From positions 5,286,501-5,350,500 of the forward strand of contig CATNEN010000039.1 of the NCBI GenBank assembly GCA_950097015.1: a stretch of DNA of 64,000 nt, written 5' to 3'. This DNA comes from Macrostomum hystrix (Eukaryota > Platyhelminthes > Macrostomidae). Each line of letters opens with the position of its first letter. The stretch's first letter is position 1. The notes under the pieces were generated by a model that saw only the letters and a program-made list of their open reading frames with translations, searched no databases and had not been told where the DNA came from. Made by a program: the position numbers and the translations under genes. Below, piece by piece: positions 1-12,140 of this stretch.

Positions 1-178
1 ATTGAGGATTAGAGAATGGGATCAGTGAAGATTGAGGAGTAGATGATGGGATCAGAAAATGTTTGGGATTAGAGAATGGGGATCCGAGAAGTTTAGGGAT
101 TAGATGATGGGATCAGGGAATATTGGGGAATATAGGATGGGATTAATAAAGATTGCATACGGTAAAAAGAGTGCTAAC
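1..178. repeat. Degenerate ~30-bp tandem repeat in WDR59 intron
   Basis: About five diverged copies of a ~30-bp unit with the core gattagagaatgggatcag. It lies in the WDR59 intron that leads off the left edge. The array probably continues outside the window. Confidence 0.6.
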
Positions 179-3100
179 CTGGACTGCTCAAAGTGCCTCA
201 TGAAGGTGTCACTCTCCAGGTAGGTTGAGGACTCAGCCTGCGGTCGCACGTCGTTGTCGGACACCGCCTTGACCCGCGCCGTCTGCTGACTCATGCGGGC
301 AATGGAGGCTGCAAGGTATTAATGGTGTAGTTAAAAATTGGCCCAGCTAATAATAATATTTTCTCTATCAGTTGGTTACAACACGGGCCTACTTAGAAAA
401 AAGCTTATAGGAAATATGACAATGTTCGAGTACAGTGGAAACTTGAGTGGATTGAAAATTGCTAGATGAAAACAGGAACTTAAAAAACCGCCTAGCCCTA
501 TGCATGATAGAAGACATAAGATATGAGAGGTGGGAGATATGAAGAAACATGGGAAATATTAAAATATGAAAATAGATTGAAAATATAATAATAATATTGT
601 GGGGACTGGCAAATCTTTCGGAGGCAATTCTGCCCATTCCGCTGACTCTTGAGCACACAGTCATACAGGTGTGTACATCTGCCCTGACTTTCTCATCATC
701 AGGCACTGTACACTCACTGTGCCTTGCACTGTACACTCACTGTGCCTTGCACTGTACACTCACTGTGCCTTGAAGGTTGGCCCTCAAGGGCGAACATTTC
801 ACGACAAACCTTCAAGCCTTCTCCCGGCGGCTGCGCCCCAAATTAGTTAGGCCTCGCCACGGAATCGAGCTCAGGGACCGTTGTGCGAGAGACAAACGCG
901 ATAGACCGCTCTGCCCTTAATATGAATAGATGCTCGTAGATGGGAGATAGGAATAGAGACATGGGAGATAGGAATAGAGACATGGGAGATAGGAATAGAG
1001 ACACGGGAGATAGGAATAGAGACACGGGAGATAGGAATAGAGACCCGGGAGATATGAATAGAGACATGGGAGATAGGAATAGAGACACGGGAGATAGGAA
1101 TAGAGACACGGGAGATAGGAATAGAGACACGGGAGATAGGAATAGAGACACGGGAGATAGGAATAGAGACATGGGAGATAGGAATAGAGACATGGGAGAT
1201 AGGAATAGAGACATGGGAGAAATGAATAGAGACATGGGAGATAGGAATAGAGACATGGGAGAAATGAATAGAGACATGGGAGATAGGAATAGAGACATGG
1301 GAGATAGGAATAGAGACATGGGAGATAGGAATAGAGACATGGGAGATAGGAATAGAGACATGGGAGATAGGAATAGAGACATGGGAGATAGGAATAGAGA
1401 CATGGGAGATAGGAATAGAGACATGGGAGATAGGAATAGAGACATGGGAGATAGGAATAGAGACATGGGAGATAGGAATAGAGACATGGGAGATAGGAAT
1501 AGAGACACGGGAGATAGGAATAGAGACACGGGAGATAGGAATAGAGACATGGGAGATAGGAATAGAGACATGGGAGATAGGAATAGAGACATGGGAGATA
1601 GGAATAGAGACATGGGAGATATTAACAGGCAAGATTCTAACAAATTAGGTCATAAACAACTGCTTAAACTTGAATAAGTAGGTCAATAATTCAGCAACAA
1701 TAGTTTCAATTGGTCAGAATAAAGAACAAGAACGCAAACTTGACAATTTGTTTTCAATGCGTGAAATGCGAACGGGTTAAACTGGTTCCTTACCGCACAG
1801 GCAGTGAATCAATGCCAATGTAGGCTTTGGAAATTAAAAAAACATGGCCAATGTTGGTCAGGCATTCTAGATATTGGCAAACAAGCATACCATTGTCGAT
1901 TGAGCTTACAGTGCCACACACGAAACTATTTATAATTGTGTGAAGCTTAGTATACTACTCGAACTATCTAGGCTAAGTAGAGGCTTAAGAAAACACGGCC
2001 AATTTTTTGAGCCCTTAAATTCTGGTGTCTGATGGTTAGTAAAATAAGTGCGAAATTAAATGATTAGTTGCTGAAGTCATTAATTAAAAAAAACAATAGT
2101 GCAGATAAAAGAACACTTAAAGCATTGCCACAACAACCATTAGACGCAGAATCAGCTGTTTGTTACAGGTGAACCTACCCAGGTTGATCTTGCCAGCCAG
2201 GGCTGATGGCATTGTGTGGTAATGATCCGGGTGCTGTAGGAATTAATCAGGTGTCAATCATCGATAATACATCGGAATCATCCCACATATATGTATAAGA
2301 TACCAGACTAGACACAATTTCACAACAGTCTAACGGTTTGGCGAATTGCTAAATTAGCACTACAAGATCCCGAGTTCGAATCCACCTGACTGTGAGTATT
2401 TACTTTAAAAAAATGACCACTGCAAGCATAATGGTAAGAATTGCACGAAATTCGCAGTCATACCGTCCGGCAAGTAAAAGTACATAGGAAATTTTACTGA
2501 ATCACAAAGGCTGCTAAAGTTCATAAAATACTAAATAATTAATTACATGAAACTCTCACATAAAGCTGATTTACCCGATAATTAAAAGTATAATAGAATC
2601 ACGGCCGAGAAAATCAGTATGAAGTTAATCAATAGTAGATTGCATAAGGAGCCATATTGTCTGTACGATACATGCTTCAGACCAAACACTTACCAACTTG
2701 AGGCCAGGACTGCAATAATCCGATTGGATTTGTAAATAAGAATTCGAATGTCACAATGTAAAAAATAATCAGCTAGATGCGTTTCTCTCTACTACTACAA
2801 AATCAGTAGAGTAAATGGCACTGAGATGCTAAATTTGTTGCGCAGTTCTAAAATCACTCGAAATATTTTCTTTTACGTAATTTTCACGCACACAAACTGC
2901 CACTCATGACAATCACAGAGGTTCCGTTGGGCGACTCGAGGGTGGTCAAACTTGTCGTCGTCGGTTCAAAGTTTGACGAGTAAGAGATCAGCCGCCTTTG
3001 CTGCCTGGCTGGGATCGCCTGACGCAGCGGCAGCAAGTGAGTGATTTTGATATCAATGGCTGCTACTAAACGTTTTTCGATACATATCGGCTCACTTATT

Positions 3101-6100
3101 TATTCAAAACGAATGAAGAAATACAAAGTCAATAAAAAGTGTGACATTCAGGATTTAAAAATACTAGTCAAGTTAATTAAGTTATTTCATTTTTATCGTG
3201 CTGAAATAGCATCATGTCTAATTTGCTATCTTGGGTCAGGTTATAAAAATTCTGGCACAATTATTTTAGGTGGAAACTGCTAAAATCTTAAGATATATTT
3301 TTTCTGGAAACTGCCGATTATTAATTAATGGAAACTGCTAAAAACACGGGAGAAATGGCTGCATCTCTAGGTGGAAACAGCTGAAAACTTAGTGAAATCT
3401 GCAAAAAAATTCTTATGGGAAAATTTGCATTGCTTTTCAAAACACAAATTAGGCAGAATACGTAGTTGCTATGCAAGCTGGGTACAATAATAGCATTACT
3501 CACCAGACCATCTCCAAGTGGATCTTCGGCCAGCGAGGCAGCCGTGGCGGTAGACGACTGCTGCTCGATTCGATCATGAATTGAACTGACCGAAGATGCC
3601 TGACCTAGCAACTGATGATGCTGCTGCTGCTGCTGCTGCTGCTGCAATTTCAGCTGAACTGACTGACGCTGGAAGGCTTCACACCAGTGAGAATGCAAGG
3701 CGGCCAGATAATAGGCCGCCATGCCCAGGGTTTGCACATCGCCCAATCTCTGGGGGCCAGTCAGAAGGCGCCTGATGCGCGACTCGCTCAGTACGACGGC
3801 TGCCCACGGGCGAGCCTCGCCTACAGGAAGCGCAACAAAGAGTGCATTAGCCCTAGCTCGATGGAATTTTCCATGACGCATAGCTCGTATTGAAAGTGAG
3901 GAATTTTCCTTAACTAATTAAAACTGGCAAATAACTCTATGGAATTTTCCATGACGCATAGCTCGTATTGAAAGTCAGGAATTTTCCTTAACTAATTAAA
4001 ACTGGCAAATAACTCTATGGAATTTTCCATGACGCATAGCTCGTATTGAAAGTTAGGAATTTTCCTTAACTAATTAAAACTGGCAAATGACTCTATGGAA
4101 TTTTCCACGCTTAGCTCGACATTGACTTTCTAGAATTTTCTGTAACTGATTAGATTTTTTGGAAATCTCTACGGGATTTTCTGCAACTGATTGAGCTGTT
4201 GGAAAACTCTATAGAAGTTTCCACGACTGAGAGAAACTTACCAGGTATGGCAGTCGGAGAGAACTGCGGAGCGGACAATGCCGCCAGGACGCTCCACAAT
4301 GTGACAACGTCAGGTCGGCGATCGGCGAACTGACCGGCAGCTTCGATGGCATTTTGGCGACAGGCGGCGGCGATGGAATCGCCCGACCAGAGGCGATACC
4401 GCTGAGCTAGAGCTCGGCTAACCTGCGTTTAAATTGGCATGGAATCTGGCTGTAAATATGGAAGGAATATGGCTGTAAATAGGGATGGAATTTGGCTGTA
4501 AATAGAGATGAAATCTGACTGTATATTGGGATGGAATCTGGCTGTAAATAGGGATGGAATCTGACTGTATATTGGGATGGAATCTGGCTGTAAATAGAGA
4601 TGAAATCTGACTGTATATTGGGATGGAATCTGGCTGTAAATATGGAAGGAATATGGCTGTAAATAGGGATGGAATCTGGCTGTAAATAGGGATGGAATCT
4701 GACTGTATATTGGGATGGAATCTGACTTTATATTGGGATGGAATCTGGCTGTAAATAGGGATGGAATCTGACTGTATATTGGGATGGAATCTGGCTGTAA
4801 ATAGGGATGGAATCTGACTGTATATTGGGATGGAATCTGACTTTATATTGGGATGGAATCTGGCTGTAAATAGGGATGGAATCTGACTGTATATTGGGAT
4901 GGAATCTGGCTGTAAATAGGGATGGAATCTGACTGTATATTGGGATGGAATCTGGCTGTAAATTAGGATGAAATCTGGCTGTAAGCAGAGATAGAGAGGT
5001 TGACTATACATTAAGCGAAACAGAAGTGAATGTGGGGTTAATCCAAGATACTGTCTGCCATCTCACCGGCGTTAGGCTCTCGATGTCAATCAGCTGCACG
5101 CTTGTCTGCATGCCACACTGATGATGTCGCTGATGCTGCTGCTGCTGCTGCTGTGCGCTGGCGCCGCCTCCGCGCGATCGAATGCCCCGGGTATCCAACT
5201 GCCTGCACGTCATGATGGTTCAGTAAGCTTAAACTGGATATCACGCTCAGAACTCAAACAAACACCAGTGCTCAAACGATAGTTCTCAAGCACTCCAATG
5301 TGTACCAGAGCTCAAACACTCCATACCATGCTCACTTACTTGTAGAATGATCGCAACAGACTGGTGCAGCAGCCAACACCTCCGCCACCGACAACTCCGC
5401 CACTGCCGATACCGCTTCCGCCGCCGACGACGACGGGCCCGACCGCGCCCCCGTTGAGGCCCTTACCGCTACCAGACACTGAGTCATTGGACTGTCCGGC
5501 AACTGACGACTGTTGGTGCCGATGATGCTGCAGCATATGGTGATGCTGAAGATGCAGAGAATGCCGATGCTGCTGCTGGTGCCGATGATGGATGCTGAAC
5601 TGATTGCCGGAGGTGGCGATCAACTCGCTGAATGCTCTCGGCGTGCTGGCGACACCACGGCTCAAATCGGAAGCCACCGAGATTGCCCCGGCTGGCCCTG
5701 TCGAGCCAGCAGCCGCCGCCGCTCCAGCGGCTTCCGTTGAAGTCAGCGGGCGGCGGAAGCAGACCAGAACTCCGCCGCCAGGCGAGAAGCTGGCGCCGCA
5801 GGTGCGAGGAAACGGGATATTCTGGTCCGGAAGCTGCAAATCGATCAAATATCAATCTTGGAATTAATTTTGATCAAAAAATATTTTAACCTGTCCTATA
5901 CAACTGGCTACCAACATTGCGTATACACTGAATGTACATTGCCGCAACCCACCCGGCCATAGATAAGGCTGACATTGAATGTAAATTGCAGCAACCCACC
6001 CGGCCATAGATAGGGCTGGCATTGAATGTACATTGCCGCAACCCACCCGGCCATAGATTAGGCTGGCATTAAATGTACATTTAACTAACCCACCCAGCCA

Positions 6101-7517
6101 AAATAAGGCTGAATGTACATTACCGCGATCCCCACCTCATAATTTAACTTAAGAATGGGTTTAAATGAATGTACTTAAGGAGCCCAGCATACCTGGTAAT
6201 CGGTTCCAACCATGTGACTTGTGGCGCGCCTGCCAGCAAGCAGGTCGTCTGGGAGAAAATTTGACATCAAATGCGACGGCGGCAGGCTCTCGCAGAAGGA
6301 CACCAGCTCGCGCAAGCCGCTCTCAACTAATCTGACGTCTCTCTGACGGCCGACAAAGCCCTGGCTAAACTGATTGTAGGTCTCGTAGACTGCGGCATTC
6401 AACGCCTCTAAAAGCTGGGCGCACAGGTCCTGCTGCAGTGACTGGGCCGTGGGCGGCAGTAGCCGAACCTCCGGCAGGCAGCCCGGAGCGGGAAAATTGA
6501 ACTCCAGCATCACCAGGGTGGAGTCGAAAGCGGCTTTGAACCTGAACCGGCCTGACAGAAGGAAATATTTAGCTAGTCTAAGTGCTCACAAATAGTGTAG
6601 GTACAGGACAGTCTTACTGAAGGTTTGGGAGAAGAGATTTCAGACGCCTGAAGGATAAGGTGATGAGATTTCAGACACCTGACGGATTAGGGGAGATTTC
6701 AGACACCTGAAAGATTAGTGGAGATTTCAGACACCTGAAGGATTAGGGGAGATTTCAGACACCTGAAGGATTAGGGGAGATTTCAGACACCTGACGGATT
6801 AGGGGAGATTTCAGACACCTGAAGGATTAGAGGAGATTTCAGACACCTGAAGGATTAGGGGAGATTTCAGACACCTGAAGGATTAGGGGAGATTTCAGAC
6901 ACCTGAAAGATTAGTGGAGATTTCAGACACCTGATGGATTAGAGGAGATTTCAGATACCTGAACGATTAGAGGAGATTTCAGACACCTGAAGGATTAGAG
7001 GAGATTTCAGACACCTGAAAGATTAGTGGAGATTTCAGACACCTGATGGATTAGAGGAGATTTCAGATACCTGATGGATTAGAGGAGATTTCAGACACCT
7101 GATGGATTAGAGGAGATTTCAGATACCTGAACGATTAGAGGAAATTTCAGACACCTGAAGGATTAGAGGAGATTTCAGACACCTGAAAGATTAGTGGAGA
7201 TTTCAGACACCTAAAGAAAAAGGGGAGATTTCAGACACCTGAAGGATAAAGGGACAAAATTTCTGACACCTGGAGGATTAGGGGAGGGGATTTCAAACAC
7301 TCTAAGATCACCGTCCCCACTGATTTGTAAACAAAAATGTTGGCATTAAAAATGCATTTAAATCGTGACTCACCGAAGTCGCCAGTGCCGCCGCCGCCGC
7401 TGCTGTCAAAGTCGGCAGCCACTGTAGTTTGCTCCATTAGTTTCAATCGGTCCGACACAGTTTCCGCCAATCGCCGGACCTCAGACCGCAGACTGGTTGA
7501 CTGAGGCAGCTGCATCA

Positions 7518-7549
<32 letters not shown>

Positions 7550-10500
7550 CTGGCCAAACTTAATATTAAAGATGATGATGCAGTTGCGAATAAAGACGAA
7601 GACTTCGGCGCCGAGCCTTGAGCCGCCGCTGCCGCAGCCGCTGCGGCGGCTGTTTTGGCCATAGACGAAGCGATGATCATGGGCCGTGTGGGCGTCGACT
7701 TCTCGCCTTCGCCAGCTGAGTCCTCCGAGGCGAACGCGCCCTCACTGGCATATTTGCTATCTTTAGCTGCCGCTGAGAACCCAGCGATCTGAAAACGTTT
7801 AGAAATTCAGCTTGATAAGTACAGCTACTCACACCTGCTTCAGTTTAAACAGCTCGGTAACTGACCTCTCTGGCTTCTTCAGCTTCGTCGATGGCTGCGC
7901 TGGTGCCGATAGAAACACCTGCACCGAGCGCGCCGGCTGAAGCAACGGAAGCCGACGTTGGCGTCACCGAGTCGCTATCAAGAAAGTCGGTCTCAACATC
8001 TGGCAGAGAACCCCGATTATTGCCAGGGGAAGCAACAGCAGTAGCAGATGCCGCTGGATCGTTGCCGCCATGGACACCAACGCCGTCGGCTTCACCGTCA
8101 TTTTCAGCCGGCTCGGAGCCGCACTGCCGCAGGAGCTCGGAGCCGATTGGCCAGATTCGCAGAGTGCCGTCACGTGACAGGCTGACAAGTGAGTAGCCGT
8201 GACCAGTCTGGCGCCAGTCAAAGCCATAGACAGTGTCCTTGTGACCAATGAAGCTGTACACTCGCATCAGGCAATCGTCTCGATTGGTCCACAGCGTCAG
8301 AGAATCGGCTCGCCTAAGATTTTACGAGTAGCAGCGAAATGAAAATGCGTCAAAACTAGCTACTATGAGTAGGCTAATTGCGCTGCTTTTTTGTTAAGTT
8401 ACAAACCTTGTGAACCCGGTGACTGCCGCAATACCGCCTCGAAACGGTGCAAACCTGGCCCTATGAAAAGCCAACTCGTCTGTGGCACCCTCAGCTAGCA
8501 GTTTCAATCCGGCTGTTTCAGCCTCCGAGTCCCACAGTTTGACTCGAGCATCCTGTGAGCAGGTCAGCAATAGATCTCCGGACCAATCTAGGTCGCGAAT
8601 CTTGCTCAGGTGAGCAGTCTGGTACTTCAGCGGCAGCCGAATTAGCGGCTCAGAATTCGAGCGCTCCTTGCGCAAATCCCAAATCCGGACATCTGGATCG
8701 TGCGACGTGGCCAGCTGGTGCTCGCAGCCGTCCGACCAGCGGACCTCGGAGGCGCCGAGAACGCTCTGGAGGATGACAGCCGGTCTTGTGGGTGCGCGCA
8801 GATCCCACACGCAGCAGGCCTGCAAATGTTGGCGGGCGATTCTAAGAAATTCTAAGAATATAATGACAAGCAAATATCCTTTTGCCCCCCTGAGCAAACA
8901 CTCACACAGGTGTGGACATCTGTCCGGACTTTTTACTACTTAGGCAGTCGCGTTGACTCTCACACTGAATTGGAGCTTGGCCCTAAAGAGGCGCAAATTT
9001 TACGAAAATCTTCCAAGCTTGTGGCCTCTCAAAAAATGAATGTGGCCTCGCCGCGGAATCGAGGTCAGAGACCTTGGTGGGAGAGGTAAACACAAAGCAT
9101 CAAAGCGCTTGATTTGATAGGGTTCGCAATCGCGAAAAGTACAAGGAAATAGCACGGGATTTCCATGGCCGAATAGTTAAAGGTCAACTAACCTGAGCGC
9201 CATCGATGCAGCAGGTGGCCAACAGATTCGGCCGGAGACGGCTCCAGTCCTGCGAGCTGATGCTGCGCGAGTGACCTTTCAGACTGGTGACGCAGGTGGG
9301 CGTTGCGCCGCCGTCCAGGCCGCAGTCGAACACTTGGCAGACATTGTTGCGCTACGGGAAAGTGAAAATTTTTCATTGGAATTTTAACTCTGATCTATGA
9401 CGTAGCGAGCTGGATTTTCGGTGAGAAACACAAATGTGTCAACTTAAGGCTCTGGAATGGAACCCGAGGTCAGTGCTCAAACCAAACCAACTGAAACCAG
9501 TAGCTGGAAACGCAGTTTCCAGTCGACTAGAAACGCGGAGTCATCACACCCCAGTCATTCATGTGCTAACCTGGGGTTTATATGCGACCAGCCTCCTATT
9601 TGCCTCAAGCTGCCACGAAATTATTGTTTTCTCCCATTTATCCCCGAGCCAGGGTACCATAAATAATAATTGATTACACACCCCAATTGGGTCAGATGTG
9701 CAGCCGACAGCACAGCCGCAGATAATGCGCGGCGCATCTGAAAGCTGCGTACAGCTGTTCAGTCCATGGACTGGGGGGACGCCACACCCACCTTCAATTA
9801 TCCCAGCTGATGCTGGTACCCATTTAACAGCTGGGTGAACTGAAGCAGAGTTAAGTGTCTTGCTAAAGGACGCAAATTGTTCCAGTGGAGTCGGGAATCG
9901 AACCCCCGACCTTTAAGTCGTGAGTCCGACGCTCTAACCACTAGGCTACAACCTCTTGGCTACAACAGGGTACCATGGATAGGACTAGGTGAGATGTCTC
10001 GGCGTTTATTTTCGAAAAAAAGTATAATAATAGTTGATTACACCTGCCCCGATTGGGCAAGATGTGCAACCGACAGCACAGGCGCAGCTATTGCGCGGCG
10101 CATCTGAAGTCTGAAGGTACAGCTGTTCAGTCCACGGACTAGGGGACGCCACACCCACTCTCAATTACCCCAGCTAATGCTGGTACCCACAAATGGTTGA
10201 ACCGAAGCAATGCAGAGTTAAGTGTCTTGCTAAAGGACACAAATTGCTCCAGTGGAGTTGGGAATCGAACCCCCGACCTTTAAGTCGGGAGTCCAACGCT
10301 CTAACCACAAGGCTACAACCTCCTGGTCGAATGAATGTCGAGTGGATTGACCAGCTACTGATTTCAGGTTTGGTTTGACCACTGGTTCCATTCTAGAGCC
10401 TTAAGTTGACTCTCCTTTTGGCACTATTTAGACTCCCCAGGCTCAGAGTACAATGCAAATACAGTATAGAATATTATACTCACAGCGGCCATGAAGTACT

Positions 10501-11010
10501 TGGAGGTGCTGGCATCCGCCAGCTTCTGCCAGACAGCGCAGTGCACATCCCACTTTGTGTCACTCTGCAGCCGCTTTACTATCAGCTGATCATCAAAATT
10601 GTACAAGACAATCTCACGCTTGCTGTTAAATAATAGTTCAAGTTGGAAAGTACATTAGTAGTACAGCAGTTAAAATTATAAGTAATGAGAGCTGATTAGA
10701 AGAGAAGGTACAAGAAAGTTTTACAAACTGATAACAAATCTAAAACAAGACCATAACTTTAAAATATAAAACGCAATTAAATTAATTGAAAAAAGATTAA
10801 TTAAATAGCTATGATAATCAAGATCATAACAATATTTCTTTGTTTTAGGTCATTTTTGATCTATTTCAAATGCACTTTAAAACAAGTTTTTCTAGCAAAA
10901 GGGACTTACCATCCTAGGATACCAAACTTTCCTGATGAATCAACAGACACTGAAGATGAATTGGACAGGCTCACTGATTTTAGCTCAATACATTTTGATA
11001 GTGACTCCAT
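179..11010 (-). CDS. WDR59: WDR59, GATOR2 complex WD40 subunit (3' partial)
   Basis: WDR59 belongs to GATOR2, which relieves GATOR1 inhibition of mTORC1 on lysosomes during amino-acid sensing. Exons, 5' to 3' on the minus strand: 11010-10910, 10622-10484, 9351-9193, 8819-8407, 8313-7866, 7788-7374, 6551-6193, 5833-5340, 5202-5067, 4422-4242, 3820-3504, 2233-2179 (proposed), 308-179. All have AG/GT borders and all phases fit; about 1115 codons are present. Exons 1-5 encode the WD40 propeller (motifs TKWDVHCAVW, GHSRSISSQDW, LATSHDPDVRIWD, AHLSKIRDLDW, SRDGTLRIW). Exon 7 fits the RWD domain and exon 8 carries the WDR59 signature NIPFPRTCGASF. Exons 10-11 hold the alpha-solenoid part (DVVTLWSVLAAL, LGDVQTLGM). 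The C-terminal zinc-binding end lies outside the window. The flatter regions contain polyQ and polyA runs and Gly/Ser-rich insertions not typical of vertebrate WDR59 (about 974 aa). The start ATG at 11010 follows an AG by 2 nt. Confidence 0.93.
605..917 (-). mobile_element. tRNA-derived SINE, family A
   Basis: This is a minus-strand copy of the element seen complete at 61878-62245. Reading the minus strand, the head has a tRNA-like A box (gcagagcggt) and B-box region (gagctcgattcc). The body contains the shared block ggccaacct..aaggcacagtgagagtgtaca and the end block with ctcaggagtcagcg. It lies in a WDR59 intron. Confidence 0.75.
935..1625. repeat. 21-bp minisatellite (~33 copies)
   Basis: Core unit gggagataggaatagagac plus at or ac, nearly perfect. 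The period is a multiple of three, so three reading frames stay open over 240-265 codons, which should not be taken for genes. It lies in a WDR59 intron next to SINE A. Confidence 0.95.
2179..2233 (-). CDS. WDR59: Proposed 55-nt internal exon of WDR59
   Basis: Joining the exon at 3820-3504 (phase 0) directly to the one at 308-179 breaks the frame, because the latter needs one carried base. A minus-strand segment here has an acceptor (cctacag) and a donor (gtaggt), enters at phase 0 and leaves one base, exactly the missing amount. It encodes HPDHYHTMPSALAGKINL without a stop. I infer that it is a real short exon. Transcript data could replace it with another exon in the 3.2-kb intron. Confidence 0.55.
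2320..2400 (+). mobile_element. tRNA-like SINE head remnant
   Basis: Contains a B-box-like gagttcgaatcc downstream of a degenerate A-box-like stretch (ggtttggcgaatt). No intact cloverleaf can be drawn, so I read it as an old tRNA-derived fragment in the WDR59 intron. Confidence 0.35.
3862..4110. repeat. 78-bp direct repeat (~3 copies plus decayed tail)
   Basis: The start tggaattttccatgacgcat recurs at 3862, 3940 and 4018, with a diverged copy at 4096, an exact 78-bp period. It fills much of the WDR59 intron between the exons at 3820 and 4242. Confidence 0.9.
4430..4995. repeat. 23-bp minisatellite with two alternating variants
   Basis: Units start gggatggaatct and end either ggctgtaaata or gactgtatatt. 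The two forms often alternate, giving a 46-bp higher-order period. It fills the WDR59 intron between exons 9 and 10. Confidence 0.92.
5925..6115. repeat. 47-bp tandem repeat (~4 copies)
   Basis: The start aatgtacattgccgcaaccc recurs at 5931, 5978, 6025 and 6072, an exact 47-bp period. It sits in the WDR59 intron between the RWD exon and the PFPRT exon. Confidence 0.9.
6625..7310. repeat. ~28-bp minisatellite in WDR59 intron
   Basis: About 24 copies with the core ttcagacacctgaaggatta followed by a gaggagat-type end. Edges are diverged, the centre more uniform. It occupies nearly the whole intron between exons 6 and 7. Confidence 0.92.
8887..9115 (-). mobile_element. tRNA-derived SINE, family A
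   Basis: Minus-strand copy, diverged. Conserved blocks include gtgtggacatctgtccggac, aattttacgaaaatcttcca and the head region gcctcgccgcggaatcgag. It lies in the WDR59 intron between exons 3 and 4. Confidence 0.7.
9675..9957 (-). mobile_element. tRNA-derived SINE, family B, near full length
   Basis: On the minus strand it starts with a tRNA-like head (A box gtggttagagcgtcgga; B box ggttcgattcc) followed by a body with agctgttaaatgggtacca, a block reading cagtccatggactgaacag, and a tail gcccaattggggtgtgtaatca. A second copy follows at 10033. It lies in the WDR59 intron between exons 2 and 3. Confidence 0.82.
10033..10325 (-). mobile_element. tRNA-derived SINE, family B, near full length
   Basis: Second copy in the same intron and orientation as 9675-9957. 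Head (gggggttcgattccc on the minus strand), body and tail (ggcaggtgtaatcaac) are all present, and it differs by small indels and substitutions. Confidence 0.82.
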
Positions 11011-12048
11011 AGCTGCAACTGTTTTTGCAAATTCAGCTTATAAAATATAGAACAGTTATAAAAGCATTTTAATTTATTTCAAACAAGAAACAAAAATATA
11101 ATGGGAAAGCCCTTATGTAGGCCTATGAGTAATATTTATATAAACATAAAAATAACAGACTAAAACTTAAAATATAGACTAAGAAGCGAAAATGTCTGAA
11201 ATTTATCTTACAAATCCTAAATGCTCCTAGCTACCATTCATCAACAAAGCTAACATAAAAGGGAATAAAATTATGTTCCTATTGCAAATTGAATTTAACC
11301 CATTTTATAAACAACATTGCATTCATTTAGAATAAAATCCTGCATAGACCTAGCTGAAACCTAAAAGTAGCTAACCAGATTTAAATACCAAATATCTACA
11401 TGTCCAGCATAGGAGGCAGAGATGAATAAAATGTAGCTATGTATTAAAAACATTATATGTCTTACTATCCTTATGAAAATCATTGAAATAACAGAATCAT
11501 CAGCCTCACAAGCTCTAATATTAATATGCCTAAACTATAGTAGCCATGCTGTATTACTACCATCTACCTGCCTGGTGCAATACAATCAATATGCAATATA
11601 TAATAAGTATTTCATTTCAATTACGATATGTGATTGATGGAGTTTATTATTATTAAAAAAACAGAAAATAAAAGGTTTTTTTCATTCCCAACAGTTTTGT
11701 CTGCGCCATATTTATAAATTATGCCGTTCTATTCTGTTCTTCAAGAATGAACCTAGCTCAGTTTTCTTTGATAATTATAGTTTTAAAAAGTCGACCTAAA
11801 GCTTATACATTGTAAAACAAAACTTTGCTAACAGAAAGTTAAATTAATAGTTCAAAGCTTAAAAACGTGCCAATTTTTTTAAAATAATAAAGATAGAAAA
11901 CTTTTAGGCAGTTTTTGTAGCGCATCTAATTGGCTCAGTGAGAAGTGGGCGGCGGCTGTGGCGACGGCGAGGTGGTGCTGTAATTAGGCCGAAGCTTCAG
12001 GCGACACGAGGCCGGCTCAGGCTGTCAAACGACGAGGTAATAAGGCCG

Positions 12049-12140
12049 TCACAAGTCCAGGTCACTCAGCGGGTCCCAGCACGGACGAGCTGAGTCAGAC
12101 GAAGAGTCAGATAGGTTTCTGATGGTTCCGTTCCGAAAGG
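12049..12140 (-). CDS. Doubtful orphan terminal exon
   Basis: A GC-rich patch has an open minus-strand frame after an acceptor-like ctgaaacag, ending in SARPCWDPLSDLDL and a TGA. Ser/Asp-rich ends like this occur in many proteins and I recognise no family. No upstream exon was found between here and 16000. It may be chance or a pseudogene fragment. Confidence 0.15.

Noticed and set aside
3041-3283. 80-codon plus-strand frame
   Set aside because: AT-rich, Lys/Ile-rich, in a WDR59 intron, with no domain; chance frame.
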